Shown here one piece after another: positions 1 to 9,703 of a stretch of 64,000 nt of DNA. Origin of the DNA: Helianthus annuus (taxonomy: Eukaryota; Streptophyta; Magnoliopsida; Asterales; Asteraceae); the NCBI RefSeq assembly GCF_002127325.2, contig NC_035438.2, positions 144,451,787-144,515,786 of the forward strand, read 5' to 3'. A program made the translations under genes and the position numbers. The first letter of the stretch is position 1; each line of letters starts with the position of its first letter. Below the pieces are notes generated by a model. That model saw only the letters and a list, made by a program, of their open reading frames with translations. It made no database searches and had not been told where the DNA came from.

Positions 1-533
1 GACCAATAAGCGGTCCAATAAGCTTGTCGAATAAGCGGACCAAACAGTGTCCGACCGAGCGATCCAGAAATTGTCAAAAAAACGGTCCAGATACTGTTAA
101 ATGAGCGGTCCAAAATCAGTCACAAGAGCGGTCCAAAAGCTTGTTCGTACGAGCGATCCGGACAATGTCAATTCGAGCGGTTCAGACAGTGTTCGTTCGA
201 GCTGTTCAGACAGATTGTATCAATGAGCGGTCCAAACTAAGATTTCAAGCGATCCAAACCCAAAATTTGATCCTTGGAGCGGTCCAGGGAGATATTTTGG
301 AGCGGTTCAGATGCTGATGTCACGTTTTGTGTGAATCTGTATGAACGAACCACCTAAAATCTTGGTTTCTATGTCGATTTTAGATCTGAAAACTTCAAGG
401 ATTTGTTAATTCATGATTCCGAGTGCACTGTGTGATTTTGAGCTTGTTTTACCGTGAAAAATTTTGAAAAAATGAAGAAAAAGTAGAAAATCAGAAGAAT
501 TGCAGCTAATATGGCAAGAACTCCTCCTCCTGC
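1..533 (-). mobile_element. Element B (Copia-like), internal leader region, left part
   Basis: This is the internal leader of an LTR element on the minus strand, cut from its LTR (13364-13832) by the insertion of element A. The join is shown by the GCTCT duplication at 534-538 and 13350-13354; across it the minus strand reads LTR end, then a Met-type PBS, then this leader. I see no coding frame here. Positions 9-310 are a repeat array (separate entry); 311-533 is AT-rich with no recognisable feature. Copia assignment rests only on the short (469 bp) LTR and Met PBS, since pol lies outside the window. Confidence 0.6.
9..310. repeat. Degenerate ~24-bp periodic array of AGCGRTCC units
   Basis: The octamer AGCGGTCC or AGCGATCC, or close variants, starts near 9, 34, 58, 81, 104, 127, 152, 176, 200, 226, 248, 278 and 301. 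Spacing is 22-30 bp, mostly 23-25, with AT-rich filler between units. The same unit at the same spacing occurs in B's LTR at 13625-13733, so LTR and leader share the repeat. Confidence 0.75.
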
Positions 534-538
534 GCTCT
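534..538. repeat. Target-site duplication GCTCT of element A, left copy
   Basis: GCTCT lies directly before the TGTCACACC terminus of element A. The identical five bases at 13350-13354 follow the TGTTACA terminus. The target was the PBS of element B. Confidence 0.92.
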
Positions 539-3500
539 TGTCACACCCCAAATTTTCCACGTGTCACCGGTGGGCCCGGTGGGGAGTATAGTGACGTAGT
601 TGGCATCATCATAGACAGACAACACAATATATAAATGCACAGCGGAAGCAAAAGATAAATATATTACATTTCGAATATAAGTAATGTCAAAGTATTACAA
701 CGGAAGGTAAAGGATCCACAGGCGGATCAATAAAAGAAAACTGTTCAATAGACTTTAGGCATCTAGAATTTGCAAGATTCCCTAGTAACGCCCCGAGCTC
801 CCAGCCAATTACGCATAGTACCTGCCACTTAACCTTTTGGAAAATACGTCAGTTTACACTGGTAAATACAATTAACTGACTCAGTTTGGAAAAAGAGTTT
901 GAAAAGTGATTCGAGTGCAAACGGCACAAAACATCTTGACACATTGATTAAAATGCACAGAGGCAAAATTAATCTTTATACTTGTGACAATTTTATTAAT
1001 AAAAATCTTGTATCCGATTTACATGGTTGTCCAACATTTAGGGCCGGTGATTATACAATACAAGCCGGACAAGATTAATCGACACACCACAAATATAATC
1101 TCACAAGAAGATAATCTCACGAGTGAGTATACGTTATACATATGCAACAGGAGGTATTTTGCCTACACCTTGTGCTTACGTCGTGGCCATTCACTTTTTA
1201 AAATGAGCCAAGGATATCCAGGACACGGTCATTAACCCCCAATGTTATTTGTTATCAATCAACACAGATTAAAACGGGATTATGCAATTTAATCATCTCC
1301 GATTAAACAGTTTCTACACCCGACCAAGCGGTATTTTTATAATACCGTATCCCAAGCCCGTATAAGGGAAAATAAGTTAAAAATATTTACCTGAGCTAGC
1401 TCCTGTCTTAAATAGCAAGAATAATAACTCAGCCGTATTCCTAAGTAAGCGTAGGTACAATTTACCGGAAAGCTCTAGTATGGAACGATGGTATAAATAA
1501 CCAATTAGAATACTAACGGGTCTTTAATTAAGCCTAAGCTTTGACCGGTTAGTTTTAAGGGCGATACGGTACAAGCGCACGATTAAGCGAAAGACCGGAT
1601 AGAATGTGATTTAGACCCGGCAAGTTTGAATACTTGTATAATATGGGTATACTAAATACATTCTGGATTTTGAGACAAAAATGATAATGTTTGGCACCAT
1701 TCGGTCAATTTATGCAAACTAGTTACATAAACCGAACCGAGCGCTAAAAGAGCGTTACGGGTAGGCAACAGGGTCATATGCAAGTTCCCTGAGATAATAT
1801 GCTTTAAATGTGATATAATATCAGTAATTTATGTTCTATTATGCCCCGAATAATTTTAAACTCAATTTATGCCTTAGAAGGGCATTTTGGTCATTTAAAA
1901 GATTATAAAAGAGTCAATTTGGAAATCTGAGTTACGGGTCTGAATTATACAGTAAATATACTTCATTTAACATGTTATAACAGTAGGGTATGACCCATAT
2001 ACCAAACTTAACATTTAAAATCAATCTATGCACCGTAGGGGTATTTTAGTAATTTCACAAGGGCTAAAAATGCCAAAACTGGAAATCTGAGTTCAAACAT
2101 TTATACTTACTGTTATTATATGAAAATATACCAAATACATCAGTAGGTATGAGTCTTATATGTTTAAAATGAGTATAACGCTTACTATGCGCTAAAAACG
2201 CTAAAAATGCGATTTAGAGCCGTTTCCGGGTTTTCAAAAGAAAGCTGAGATTTTTATATTTCCAGAACGCTCAAAATAATTTATTTAACAAATAAGATCA
2301 GTAGAAAAAGGTTTGAGGTCAAAAGAATGTATAAAACTCATTTTATGGCTTAAACGGTCAAAACCGGCATCCACCGAATCGACTTAGCGACGTATGATCC
2401 GTTCAGCCAAAAATCAAATAAAAATCATCAAAAATCCCAAAATATTATATAACATCAGTGGGTAAAAAGTTTTGTATCAAAACGTGGCCTGAAATGGGTC
2501 ATATGCGAAATGCGCCGTTTATGTAACTTTAAGATATAGTTTTACGCTATCGGCCATAATTCAAAATCTGGACCACCAACGGGTCTCAAATTTTCGGTGC
2601 AAGTTTATATATTAGAAATAAAGATTTCTACTCTTTCACTTTTCCAAAAATCACGTTTATATCAAAAAGGGCAAAATAGTCAACTTTAAGCATAAATCGG
2701 AACATGCAAATGAATCGGCTAAGAATAGACTCGAGATATAAAAATTCCAGAGAGTTTTACCAAAATAAAAATGGTTCGAAGTACTCTCCAATACAGGTCT
2801 CAAACATGCATGTACGGATCCGAATCGATAGTCTACGAAAAAGTCTTTTTTATAAGACTTTCGGTTCCGATTCGTATTTATACTCAAGATTGTCGAGTTG
2901 ATTATGATAAAACACATTCTTACATATATTATAAGTTATTTATGATGATCAAACAGATTGCATGTCCTCTACATTACCATTTAAGCTTATTTTTGCAAAA
3001 ACCACTTCTGTTGACTTTTTAAGAACGCCTTTGACTCGACAATTAGCATGCATAAAGTGGGAATCAGAGAATACCCTTTTAAGGGTTTGTTTCCCACATA
3101 AATACCAACATAACAGTGGTTTCAATTTGAGAAATGACAGAGTAAAACTCGTTTAATCGAAAAGTCAAATTTCAAGAACAACGGTTTGACTTTTAGCAAT
3201 TAATCAATGCAAGAACGAATTATAGAATGTTATAGAGGCTTACAAAGGTCCTAATGAAGCTTAGTTAACACTAGGATGTTGCCTTGATGATCAGAAAGCT
3301 CCTGAAGAAGTCTTGAGAGCTGTCCTTGCAATTTGAGAGTTCTTGATCACAAAGGAAATGCCAAAGAAATGATCTTTGATCTGTTTTAAAGAGGAAATCA
3401 GAGGTTGAGGATAGGTTACTGTTGCCATAGGCATGCAAGGATGTTTATTGGAGCTTTTGGAGGTGCCATGAGCTGTTATGCACTTCAAATTCGGACCAGA

Positions 3501-4184
3501 ATTGCAATTTTCGCGAAATTTTGCTTCTGATAGTCTCACGCGGCCCGCCTAAGGATTCCCAGGCGGGTCGCCTGGGGTCTGCAGGCCCAAAAACTTTCAA
3601 ACATTGGCAGATTTGGTCCCTGTCCTTGCACGCGATGTTTCGGCTACTTATTTTGACTCGTAAACCCCCAAACTTGGTTTTTAAGAACCTTGGGACATTT
3701 ACCAACATGGAAATGTCCTCAGATAACTTTGCGCTCAACCGAAAAGCCATGAAATTCGACGTTGACGCTTTTAGTCCCTCAAGTACGGTTTTGGCCATAA
3801 CTTTCTCATACGTTGACGAAACTTCACGAAATTTTTACCACATATTCTAGTGAGTATATTTTAGCATCACAAAGCTTCGGGTCTGCCAAAAGTTCACTCA
3901 GAGGTATAAATTCAACATGTTGACACTTTTAGCCCCTATAGTTTGTAATTCCTCACTTTTGTGCAATTTCCGCTTCGTATGATCCATGATCCATCCGTTT
4001 AAGGTTATAAACATTATGTAGGGTTATTATAGAGTCTATTTATCCATTGTTGACACTTTGGACCCTTACGTTCCATAGTTTTCACCGTTTGTCAACTTTA
4101 GTCCCCCTAAAGTTTGTTTTTACATACCGGAACCTTATGACACGTGTCAATACATTATTGGACGAAATTTTTCGAGGTGTTACA
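539..4184 (-). mobile_element. Element A 3' LTR (minus-strand orientation)
   Basis: 3,646 bp, beginning TGTCACACC and ending TGTTACA in plus-strand reading, and nearly identical to 9704-13349. No convincing gene lies inside. Short open frames recur at the same offsets in both LTRs only because the LTRs are copies. A pair of GC-rich dyads occurs at 3540-3571. Confidence 0.93.
3540..3571. repeat. Paired GC-rich dyads in the LTR of A
   Basis: GCGGCCCGC at 3540-3548 and GCGGGTCGC at 3563-3571 start 23 bp apart. The same pair occurs in the other LTR near 12705-12736. Comparable pairs occur in the LTRs of C, E and F. I found no clear TATA box at the expected distance in A; TTTAAAAC on the minus strand near 3381-3395 is a weak candidate. 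Confidence 0.6.
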
Positions 4185-4197
4185 TCCTCACCCCCTT
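4185..4197 (-). other. Polypurine tract of element A
   Basis: On the minus strand this reads AAGGGGGTGAGGA and directly abuts the LTR start TGTAACACC. This is the expected position and composition of the plus-strand primer. Confidence 0.85.
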
Positions 4198-4202
4198 AAA
4201 AG

Positions 4203-4222
4203 AAATCTCGACCTCGAGATTT
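4203..4222. other. Perfect 9-bp stem-loop before the polypurine tract
   Basis: AAATCTCGACCTCGAGATTT is a 9+9 bp inverted repeat with a 2-nt spacer. It lies between the pol stop and the polypurine tract. The same hairpin is present in element F at 40637-40656. Confidence 0.75.
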
Positions 4223-4223
4223 A

Positions 4224-4720
4224 CTAAAACAAATGAGGATACTTTTCCTTCATCGTGGATTCCACTTCCCACGTATATTCAGGACCTCTACGGGCATCCC
4301 GTTTGACCTTAACAATAGGTACATGCTTCCTTCGAAGCTTCTTCACCTGTCGATCCTCAATCGACAATGGCTTTTCCACGAACTTCAAACTCTCGTCTAT
4401 GTGTATATCTGTATGCGGTATAACTAGTGATTCGTCCGCGAAACACTTCTTCAAATTACAGATGTGGAACACATTATGAATAGCGCTAAGTTCTTCAGGC
4501 AAGTTTAACTTGTAAGCGACTGACCCGACACGTTCGACAAATCTCGAAAGGTCCTTCGTATCTCGGGCTTAGCTTGCCTTTCTTACCAAATCGCATCACC
4601 CCCCTTCTAGGGCGATACCTTAAGTAACACTTTATCACCTACTTGGACGTGAAAATCTTTGCGCCTTGGATCCGCATTTGATACGGGTTTATCATTATAT
4701 CACAAGTCTTTCAATCATTA
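4224..4720 (-). pseudogene. Integrase C-terminal/chromodomain-like tail, remnant of pol
   Basis: The clean open part (4502-4224) encodes 92 residues matching the pol end of elements C, E and F: FHICNLKKC followed by a basic stretch and a terminal EYTWEVEST...YPHLF motif, as in the chromodomain tail of Tekay/Del-type chromoviruses. Upstream to about 4720 the minus strand still shows pieces of the integrase tail ([15 protein letters not shown]), but in shifted frames. No RT, RNase H or DDE core precedes it, so it cannot give a working integrase. It may survive because it adjoins the cis-required hairpin and polypurine tract. Confidence 0.85.
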
Positions 4721-6218
4721 TGTGATAGTGCTTCTTGACCTATTGGCGAAACACATCCCTTAATCCTTAGGGTGTAATACATCGCGAGCTCCACCAAGCT
4801 CCTTAAATAGGCCTTTAGCTCATAAGTTATATGTTCTATGATACATTCGATTCCTTCGAATGATTTTTATATATAATCAGAGCTTAACTAGCCTTTTACT
4901 TATTAATTTGGCACACCCTTCCAGGGTGATGTCTTTGATGAACCTTATTTCTTAACAAGGACTTAGGAGGGTTGCTATTTTCACAACTCTTTGATTTTTC
5001 TGCCAAAACCGGCAAGCTTACAGATGATCATGGATTTGCCTGATCTTATTCGTTGTTTCCAAGGCAACTATCAGACCGGATGATTGGACTTACCAATCTT
5101 CTATTTAGCAATAGATAATTTAACATCCCATCTAAGCAAGGTCCCCAAAGGAGTAGCCTTGATACTTATACATCAACTATTATAGAAAAGCTTATCTTAA
5201 ATGTAAAATGGTTATTCCAACCATTACTTAAAACTAATCTTAAGGGATAGTTAATTCTCACAGTTAGTCGAACAGTCGACGATCCTGGGCAGCTGATGGA
5301 AATTCTTAATTGTTGCCTAATTTGGGTCGCGGTATTCAATGCATAAGCAGAATGAACCGTCTTTCTTAATTAACAATACCGATTCCTTCAGGATATCGAG
5401 TTAGGCTATATGAATCCTTTATTTTAAAACTTACTTAATCGGGGTTTCGATTCTTCCAATGATGGTACTAGCTACCTTGAAGGTTTCATAATAGAATAAC
5501 CCGAAATGGGATATAGATCTTAACTCTACTTGCCTCTCAAGAGGTGAACATGGTAATTCTTATAAAGAAGCTAATTATGACACATAAAGATGTCAGAGAT
5601 TTCCGTATTCTCAGGCTTTGGCTAATCTATCGCTGACGGTGTCAGATAAATGACACATTCCCTTTACCATTGCAAAGATGCCCTAAGTAGAGATACTTAT
5701 AAGGACATTTTTATATAGGATATCTTCTTTGAATACTACTAGTCGAATTTAGTACAATATGACTATTGGGATATCTTTGGGGATCCCATGCATTAAACCT
5801 CCATACTGATCAGGCATGGAAGCAATCTATGGGACGCACTAGGATACGCAAATCCTCATATGGCACTCTTATCAAACATAGTTTGGCATTCGCAGACGAT
5901 AGAAAACAATGAGAAAAATAATAAAATAAAATAAATAATATATATTGTCGTACTCTTTCTGGGGAAAAGTACTCCAGATTCTTATGAAAGGATTTTCTCC
6001 GAGGATGCGAGAGAGGTCATTAAAGATTCCATTGGTAATTTATACCTCATATTTAATATATGGAGTCCTTATGAAGAGTTTTAAAAATCTGATATACTTA
6101 TAGTTTACGAAGGATTTACTGGTATCCGAACCAAAATAAAACTCTTAGCATTTAAATTACTGATAAAACGACAAGGAATTGTACCTGATGTCATTATTTA
6201 TGGGCCAACTTAGGCACT
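4721..6218 (-). mobile_element. Element A interior without recognisable coding content
   Basis: About 1.5 kb of AT-rich sequence where a full element would carry protease to integrase. I found no pol motif in either strand and no long frame. It is either decayed beyond recognition or a replacement sequence. Confidence 0.6.
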
Positions 6219-6788
6219 TTAGGCGTTTTCAATTTTTGGCTTTACTTCCTCCGCCGCATTTCCTTTGACATATTTAGGGCATGTGGTCTTGATGTGGCCT
6301 TTCTCATTACAGCCAAAACAAACTGCATTCTTCATGTCCTTACAGTCCAATGCTTTATGTCCCTTAGACTTGCAGATCCCACAAGCCCTGGGCTGTGATT
6401 TGGATCTTAGTTCGAACCTGCATTTCCCATAATGGCACTTCTTGCAGGTCTCACATACTGGTTTCTTGTCAGACTTTTGTTTGTTCTTTTTCTTAGAACT
6501 CTGGGAGTTATCTACCTCCCTTTTCCTTTTTAGTTCATCCTTTGCATCCGAGGCATGAACGAGATCCTCCTTAGGAGTAAGGAAATGTGGTCCTAGATAA
6601 AACTTGGACCGGGCAGCATGGGGCTCCTTTAACTTGTTCACAGCCTTCTTTACAACTTTTCCAACGGCTGCGTCTATCATAGTCTGAAGAACATCTTTGG
6701 AAATTCTAAGGTTTACAATTTCAGCATCATTAGCATGCGTCGCGTCATCAATGGCGCGATTGACTGTTATCTTACCCGAGTTTGCCAT
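6219..6788 (-). CDS. Second Gag-like protein of element A (nucleocapsid part, capsid lacking)
   Basis: 189 residues. The N-terminus (about residues 25-45, helical, DVLQTMIDAAVGKVV) resembles residues 20-40 of the upstream Gag at 7358-8536. A lysine-rich middle follows, then three Cys/His fingers: CETCKKCHYGKC, CGICKSKGHKALDC and CFGCNEKGHIKTTC. Compared with the first Gag, the capsid region (WWRSLL...FVALIKENYCP) is absent. It looks like a diverged second copy of gag with the capsid deleted, keeping only the RNA-binding part. The frame is intact with its own ATG. A nucleic-acid-binding role is inferred from the knuckles. Confidence 0.75.
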   Translation of the reverse strand: MANSGKITVNRAIDDATHANDAEIVNLRISKDVLQTMIDAAVGKVVKKAVNKLKEPHAARSKFYLGPHFLTPKEDLVHASDAKDELKRKREVDNSQSSKKKNKQKSDKKPVCETCKKCHYGKCRFELRSKSQPRACGICKSKGHKALDCKDMKNAVCFGCNEKGHIKTTCPKYVKGNAAEEVKPKIENA

Positions 6789-7357
6789 ACTCGATATTGG
6801 TTCCTAATACCAATAAAACAATTTCTTAGTTGAAATCCAACAACTGCTATTTTTCACTCTGATGGCCTTAATATATACTAACCATGGTGTCAATCACCTA
6901 TACAGGCTATTATAGCACTAACATTATTAACGAACGTTATTTAAAATATATTAATACTACTTAGCCTAGGTCACAAAAGACCATCAATGGCATTAAAGAT
7001 TTGGACCTAGTCCATTACTTTTCTGACAGAGGATCGAAACGTCACATCTGACTTTATTATATTAAAGAATTTAGGGAGCTTGAAAGCTTGCCATAGGAAT
7101 ATCAGAAAAGAGTGATTCCTATTTAGATATAAAATATCCATCTAAGGTTTGTTGGAGCATTTTCTAAAGTATCATCGGCCAATTTCTACTTCGTATAAAA
7201 AGACCGAAGTCCTACTAAGACGGAGACAACAGTTCTCAACAGTGATCGTTCATTATTGAATCACATGTGTCAGTATCAATTAAATTTCTGCATAAACTGC
7301 TTGATAAGGAAAAGTACCTGCTATATAGTTATCCTTCCTGGCATTCATCCGGAAGAC
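6789..7357 (-). mobile_element. Spacer between the two Gag-like genes of A
   Basis: 569 bp, AT-rich. I see no coding frame, hairpin or repeat that stands out. Confidence 0.5.
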
Positions 7358-8536
7358 TCATGCATTTGTTTTTCCTGGCCCCTCAGGCTTCTTTATAAGC
7401 TTGGGCCAGTTGGTTTTGATGTGCCCTTCCTCGTTACAGTTGTAGCATGTGGCGTTCTTTAACCCCTTGCAATCTAAGGTTTTGTGGCCTTTGGTCTTGC
7501 AAATTCCACACAATTTAGCGCGTGGGTCTATTGTACATCTTCCAAAATGTTGCTTTTTGCAGTTATTGCATTTGGGTCTGTTATCAGACTGACTCGAGTT
7601 CTTCCTAAACTCGGAATCTTTCCCACGCTCCGAGCTTCCCTTCTTCTTCTTGTTAGTTTGATGAGAGTTTTCCTCCTCTCTTTCTCTTCTTCTCTCGCCA
7701 GAAGCCTTAACAGACTTAATTCTGATTGCATCTAAGGTGAGAGATAAGGATAAGTCCACCGCGGACCTATATGTGGTTGGCCTAGATGCTTTAACATTTC
7801 CTTTTATCTCTGGTGCTAGGCCTCCAATGAAACGCGCTATGCGTTTAGGTTCAGGGGTGACTAAATAAGGAACTAGGCGGGACATAGTGTTGAAACTTGT
7901 CACATATGCCGGACAATTCAAATCTTCCATGACCAAAGTCAAGAAGTCTGATTCTATCTTTTCTACTTCATGCTGAGGGCAATAGTTTTCCTTGATTAAA
8001 GCAACAAATTGTCCCCAAGATAAGTTGTAGAGTAGAACTTTCCCCGTGGCTTGGAGCAATGATCTCCACCATGCCAACGCTTCTCCTTTAAATGATTGTG
8101 AAACAAATTTCACAACATCTTGCTCCGCACAACCGCTGATGTCAACAACATCGTCCATCTCATCGAGCCATGTCATGCAATCGATGGCCCCATTTTCTCC
8201 TGTAAAGTCTCGGGGCTTGCAGGAGATAAAATATTTATATGAACAGGTCTTAACTGGTGCCTCTTGATGAAACACAACTTGTCTAGACGGAATACTCCTT
8301 TGATTTGACAAGTCATGATCATCGTCCTCCCTTGACTCATGCGTTTCAGGAGGGGGCTTACTACGAGCCATAGATAGAGTCTTGGAGTGGGTGTCATTTG
8401 ATTCATCATTCTGTCGATCGAGAGCTCGAGTAACAGCATAATTTATTATTGCCTGCAGTTCGGCTTCAGTTACATTAATTCCGGTAGTATCATTGCTCTC
8501 CTTCAAACGACTGTTAACTTCATCTAATCCAGCCAT
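7358..8536 (-). CDS. gag: Gag polyprotein of element A
   Basis: 392 residues, starting at the only upstream ATG (8536). Order: an N-terminal helical segment (about 20-40); a linker; a Ty3-type capsid (about 105-265) containing FTGENGAIDCMTWLDEMD, WWRSLLQATGK and the FCPRHE-like ENYCPQHEVEK; a basic, Ser/Lys-rich linker (about 285-325); and three Cys/His fingers at the C-terminus. The first two fingers are complete (CNNCKKQHFGRC, CGICKTKGHKTLDC). The third has lost its last Cys (CYNCNEEGHIKTNW). It should form the particle and bind element RNA in the cytoplasm. The frame is open throughout, consistent with a young element. No protease follows it, so processing would need a helper element. Confidence 0.88.
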   Translation of the reverse strand: MAGLDEVNSRLKESNDTTGINVTEAELQAIINYAVTRALDRQNDESNDTHSKTLSMARSKPPPETHESREDDDHDLSNQRSIPSRQVVFHQEAPVKTCSYKYFISCKPRDFTGENGAIDCMTWLDEMDDVVDISGCAEQDVVKFVSQSFKGEALAWWRSLLQATGKVLLYNLSWGQFVALIKENYCPQHEVEKIESDFLTLVMEDLNCPAYVTSFNTMSRLVPYLVTPEPKRIARFIGGLAPEIKGNVKASRPTTYRSAVDLSLSLTLDAIRIKSVKASGERRREREEENSHQTNKKKKGSSERGKDSEFRKNSSQSDNRPKCNNCKKQHFGRCTIDPRAKLCGICKTKGHKTLDCKGLKNATCYNCNEEGHIKTNWPKLIKKPEGPGKTNA

Positions 8537-9030
8537 GTAGCTTGATTGCTACATAATTATTAACAATGATTTATTCAGAGATTGTTATGGAATCATCATC
8601 TTTGACGATTTATCAACCATGGTAATATAAGCCATATTGGTTAACTTGTTAGTTATATTTAATTAGTATTATAATTTATCCTAGTTATAAAACATTAAGG
8701 ATATTAAAGTGGCGCATAAGGCCTAGTCACAAGGACAGTTCTAAATTTCTTTGTAAGCCATGATTTCTAAATCACTAGGCTAGATAAGAAAATTGGAAGA
8801 ATCCAATATAAGTTTGATTGTTGTGATTTATCGAATCACATTTGTCAGGAGTGCTAACACGTTCTTAGGCGTTAACAAGGATCTGAATCCCTTGGGTAGG
8901 TTTCACCATCTTGGCCGCGTAGGCTAGATTTCACCTTTAAGATTCTTTTTAAAAATAATGCCTACTGGCAGGGAAGGAAGGATATTTATTTTATTCAGGA
9001 TTTTATCATAAATCCTAATTTATAAGTTAA

Positions 9031-9180
9031 TAATAGCACAAATGGCCTAGTCGCGTGGACAAGTTTAATTTATAAGCCATGATCGTCTGGGATCGAGGCA
9101 TTTAGTAATAGCACAAAAGGCTTAGTCACGTGGACAAGTTTAATTTATAAGCCATGATCGTCTGGGATCGAGGCATTTAG
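9031..9180. repeat. 75-bp tandem duplication in leader of A
   Basis: Two copies of a 75-bp unit start at 9031 and 9106 with TAATAGCACAAA and end in GATCGAGGCATTTAG. They differ at only a few positions (for example TCGCGTGG versus TCACGTGG). Confidence 0.85.
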
Positions 9181-9260
9181 GTGTGAATCAAAGTTCATTA
9201 CCTTTTCTTGACAGGGAGTCATAGACCACCACTGCCTTTTGTCTTATATGACAATTAGTA

Positions 9261-9360
9261 TGGCCCGTAGGCGCTACATCACTATTGGATGTTTAATAAG
9301 TTTGGCCCGTAGGCACTACATCACTAATGGATGTTTTAAATAAGTTTGGCCCGTAGGCAT
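9261..9360. repeat. 42-44-bp tandem repeat in leader of A
   Basis: TGGCCCGTAGGC starts at 9261, 9303 and 9347, giving two full units and a partial third. Confidence 0.8.
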
Positions 9361-9687
9361 TACAAGATAATTATGTCCTTATAAGGACTAATAAGGAAAA
9401 CGATTTTCAGTAAAAGGAGTTTCTTCTTCATCTTATTTCTGAATGCTTTCTCCTTGGATGTTCGTTCCATTTTAGCCGCGGTACGAGACTCAGCATCTCG
9501 GGCTCCGGTGTGGAGAACTCCTATTACGGCTTCTTCGCTTGGCGACGTATCCAATATAAAAATAATCGGAAGCAGTAAATTCCAGATTAGAATCGGGAGT
9601 ATTCCTATGTTAAGTCTAGACTCAAGTATGTGCAATTGTGTCACTGAGATTAAACACATTAGGATAGTGTTTAATTCACTCAATGTT

Positions 9688-9700
9688 GGCTCTGATACCA
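9688..9700 (-). other. Primer binding site of element A (initiator tRNA-Met type)
   Basis: On the minus strand it reads TGGTATCAGAGCC, three bases after the LTR terminus. This matches the 3' end of plant initiator tRNA-Met. Confidence 0.92.
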
Positions 9701-9703
9701 ACC

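Larger units (their letters stand above)
8537..9687 (-). mobile_element. Untranslated leader of element A
   Basis: 1.15 kb between PBS and gag. It holds two tandem duplications (9031-9180 and 9261-9360). A diverged homologue of this leader follows the G insertion in element F (52990-53220), recognisable from the shared word GCCTACGGGCCATACT. The short frame near 9360-9725 crosses the PBS and LTR end and is not a gene. Confidence 0.7.

Noticed and set aside
3445..3850. Overlapping frames of 117 and 109 residues in A's LTR, repeated at 12610-13015
   Set aside because: Opposite-strand open stretches around the GC-rich dyads, conserved only as LTR duplicates.
9688..9700. tRNA-Met gene fragments at this and the other PBS sites
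   Set aside because: Only the 13-14 bases complementary to the tRNA 3' end are present, always next to an LTR terminus; they are primer binding sites.
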